A DNA stretch of 64,000 nucleotides from Lactarius indigo. Its lineage: Eukaryota > Basidiomycota > Agaricomycetes > Russulales > Russulaceae. Each line of letters starts with the position of its first letter. Position 1 is the stretch's first letter. The stretch lies in assembly GCA_025766275.1 (NCBI GenBank), contig JAFKAC010000011.1:310001-374000 (forward strand), read 5' to 3'. The position numbers were made by a program, and so were the translations under genes. Below, piece after piece: positions 63,601 through 64,000 of the stretch. The notes under the pieces were generated by a model. That model was given only the letters and a program-made list of their open reading frames with translations. It was not told the DNA's origin and did no database searches.

Positions 63601-64000
63601 AAACCAGGCTTGAGGACGAGAGTCGCGAATCTTCGGACATGGGTGTCCTTCGGCAGAGGATCTCGGAAGAGATGGACGACGAGCGCAAGCAGTACCAGAA
63701 GGACTTGGCTGAACGTGATTTCACTGCGAATCAGACTCGCAATAAGTACCAAGGTACAGTGGCATTTTTTATTGAATACCCAGGCTACGAAACCAACATA
63801 TCATTACGCGTACAGCCGAGCTTAAGCAACTGAGCGAAGGTCAGGGTTTCGCCTGTCGCACACGCCGGCTTCCATTTGAACTTACTTGGTGTTTAACAGA
63901 GTTACAAAGCCAACGAGAGGGGATTAGCAAACTTCGTGAAGAGTTGCGTAAAGCGCGCTCGGACCACGACGAACTCTCACTGCGCTACGACGACGAAGTC
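57645..64000 (+). CDS. Class II myosin heavy chain, 3' end cut by window
   Basis: The conventional myosin of the actomyosin contractile ring. An SH3-like start has [20 protein letters not shown], then the motor: [19 protein letters not shown]-loop [17 protein letters not shown] (near 58260), switch [16 protein letters not shown], switch [22 protein letters not shown], the actin-binding/SH region [17 protein letters not shown] with [15 protein letters not shown], and the converter [20 protein letters not shown]. An IQ-like helix [20 protein letters not shown] leads into [13 protein letters not shown] neck residues and a coiled coil of heptads that fills 60.6-64.0 kb and is still open at the edge. 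Loop 1, between P-loop and switch I, carries an insertion of about 60 residues rich in Ser, His, Thr and Pro. About a dozen introns. Confidence 0.95.

Overview
The window looks like nuclear DNA of a filamentous basidiomycete, most probably an Agaricomycete. Almost every protein gene is cut by several GT-AG introns of roughly 50-70 nt, genes are packed on both strands with short intergenic gaps, and the content is eukaryotic core machinery plus fungal wall enzymes. I count 24 protein genes (two run off the ends), three identical intron-bearing tRNA-Asp genes, one degenerate tRNA-like element and one small terminal-inverted-repeat element. Gene models were spliced by eye, so internal exon borders are approximate; start and stop coordinates were read codon by codon.

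Layout. 0-7.4 kb: the N-terminal piece of a membrane protein (-), a monofunctional catalase (-), tRNA-Asp (-), and a secreted GH18 chitinase with a C-terminal chitin-binding module (+). 7.5-14.1 kb: the exosome helicase MTR4 (-), tRNA-Asp (+), a mitochondrial two-box HMG protein (-), and a GNAT acetyltransferase fused to an Mss4-like domain (+). 15-24.7 kb: a MARVEL-like tetraspan protein (-), external NADH dehydrogenase NDE (+), and the pentafunctional shikimate enzyme AROM (+). 25.4-36.4 kb: a KRE6/SKN1-type GH16 wall-glucan protein (-), a large GT2 polysaccharide synthase (+), and a ferric reductase (+). 36.9-46.2 kb: eIF3l (-), a serine-palmitoyltransferase small-subunit-like protein (+), a mitochondrial dicarboxylate carrier (+), uL14 (-), a Tem1/Spg1 GTPase (+), and an RBM18-like RRM protein (+). 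46.3-51 kb: tRNA-Asp (-), a 5-oxoprolinase/hydantoinase gene reduced to its HyuA half (+), then a non-coding stretch with a TIR element and a tRNA-like sequence. 51-64 kb: TFIIIB subunit BRF1 (-), a four-TM protein (-), a site-2 protease (+), ribosomal protein eL38 (-), and a conventional (class II) myosin heavy chain (+) that runs off the right edge.

Several genes bear on wall and hyphal growth (chitinase, GH16 protein, GT2 synthase, Tem1/Spg1 and myosin II for septation). They are scattered and oriented independently, so I do not read them as a metabolic cluster. I saw no CRISPR, phage, plasmid or secondary-metabolite system, and nothing I can defend as an entirely new biological system. 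The most unusual items are the GNAT-Mss4 fusion, the HyuA-only oxoprolinase beside a TIR element, the three tRNA-Asp copies whose exons are identical while their introns differ, and GC-AG introns in three genes.
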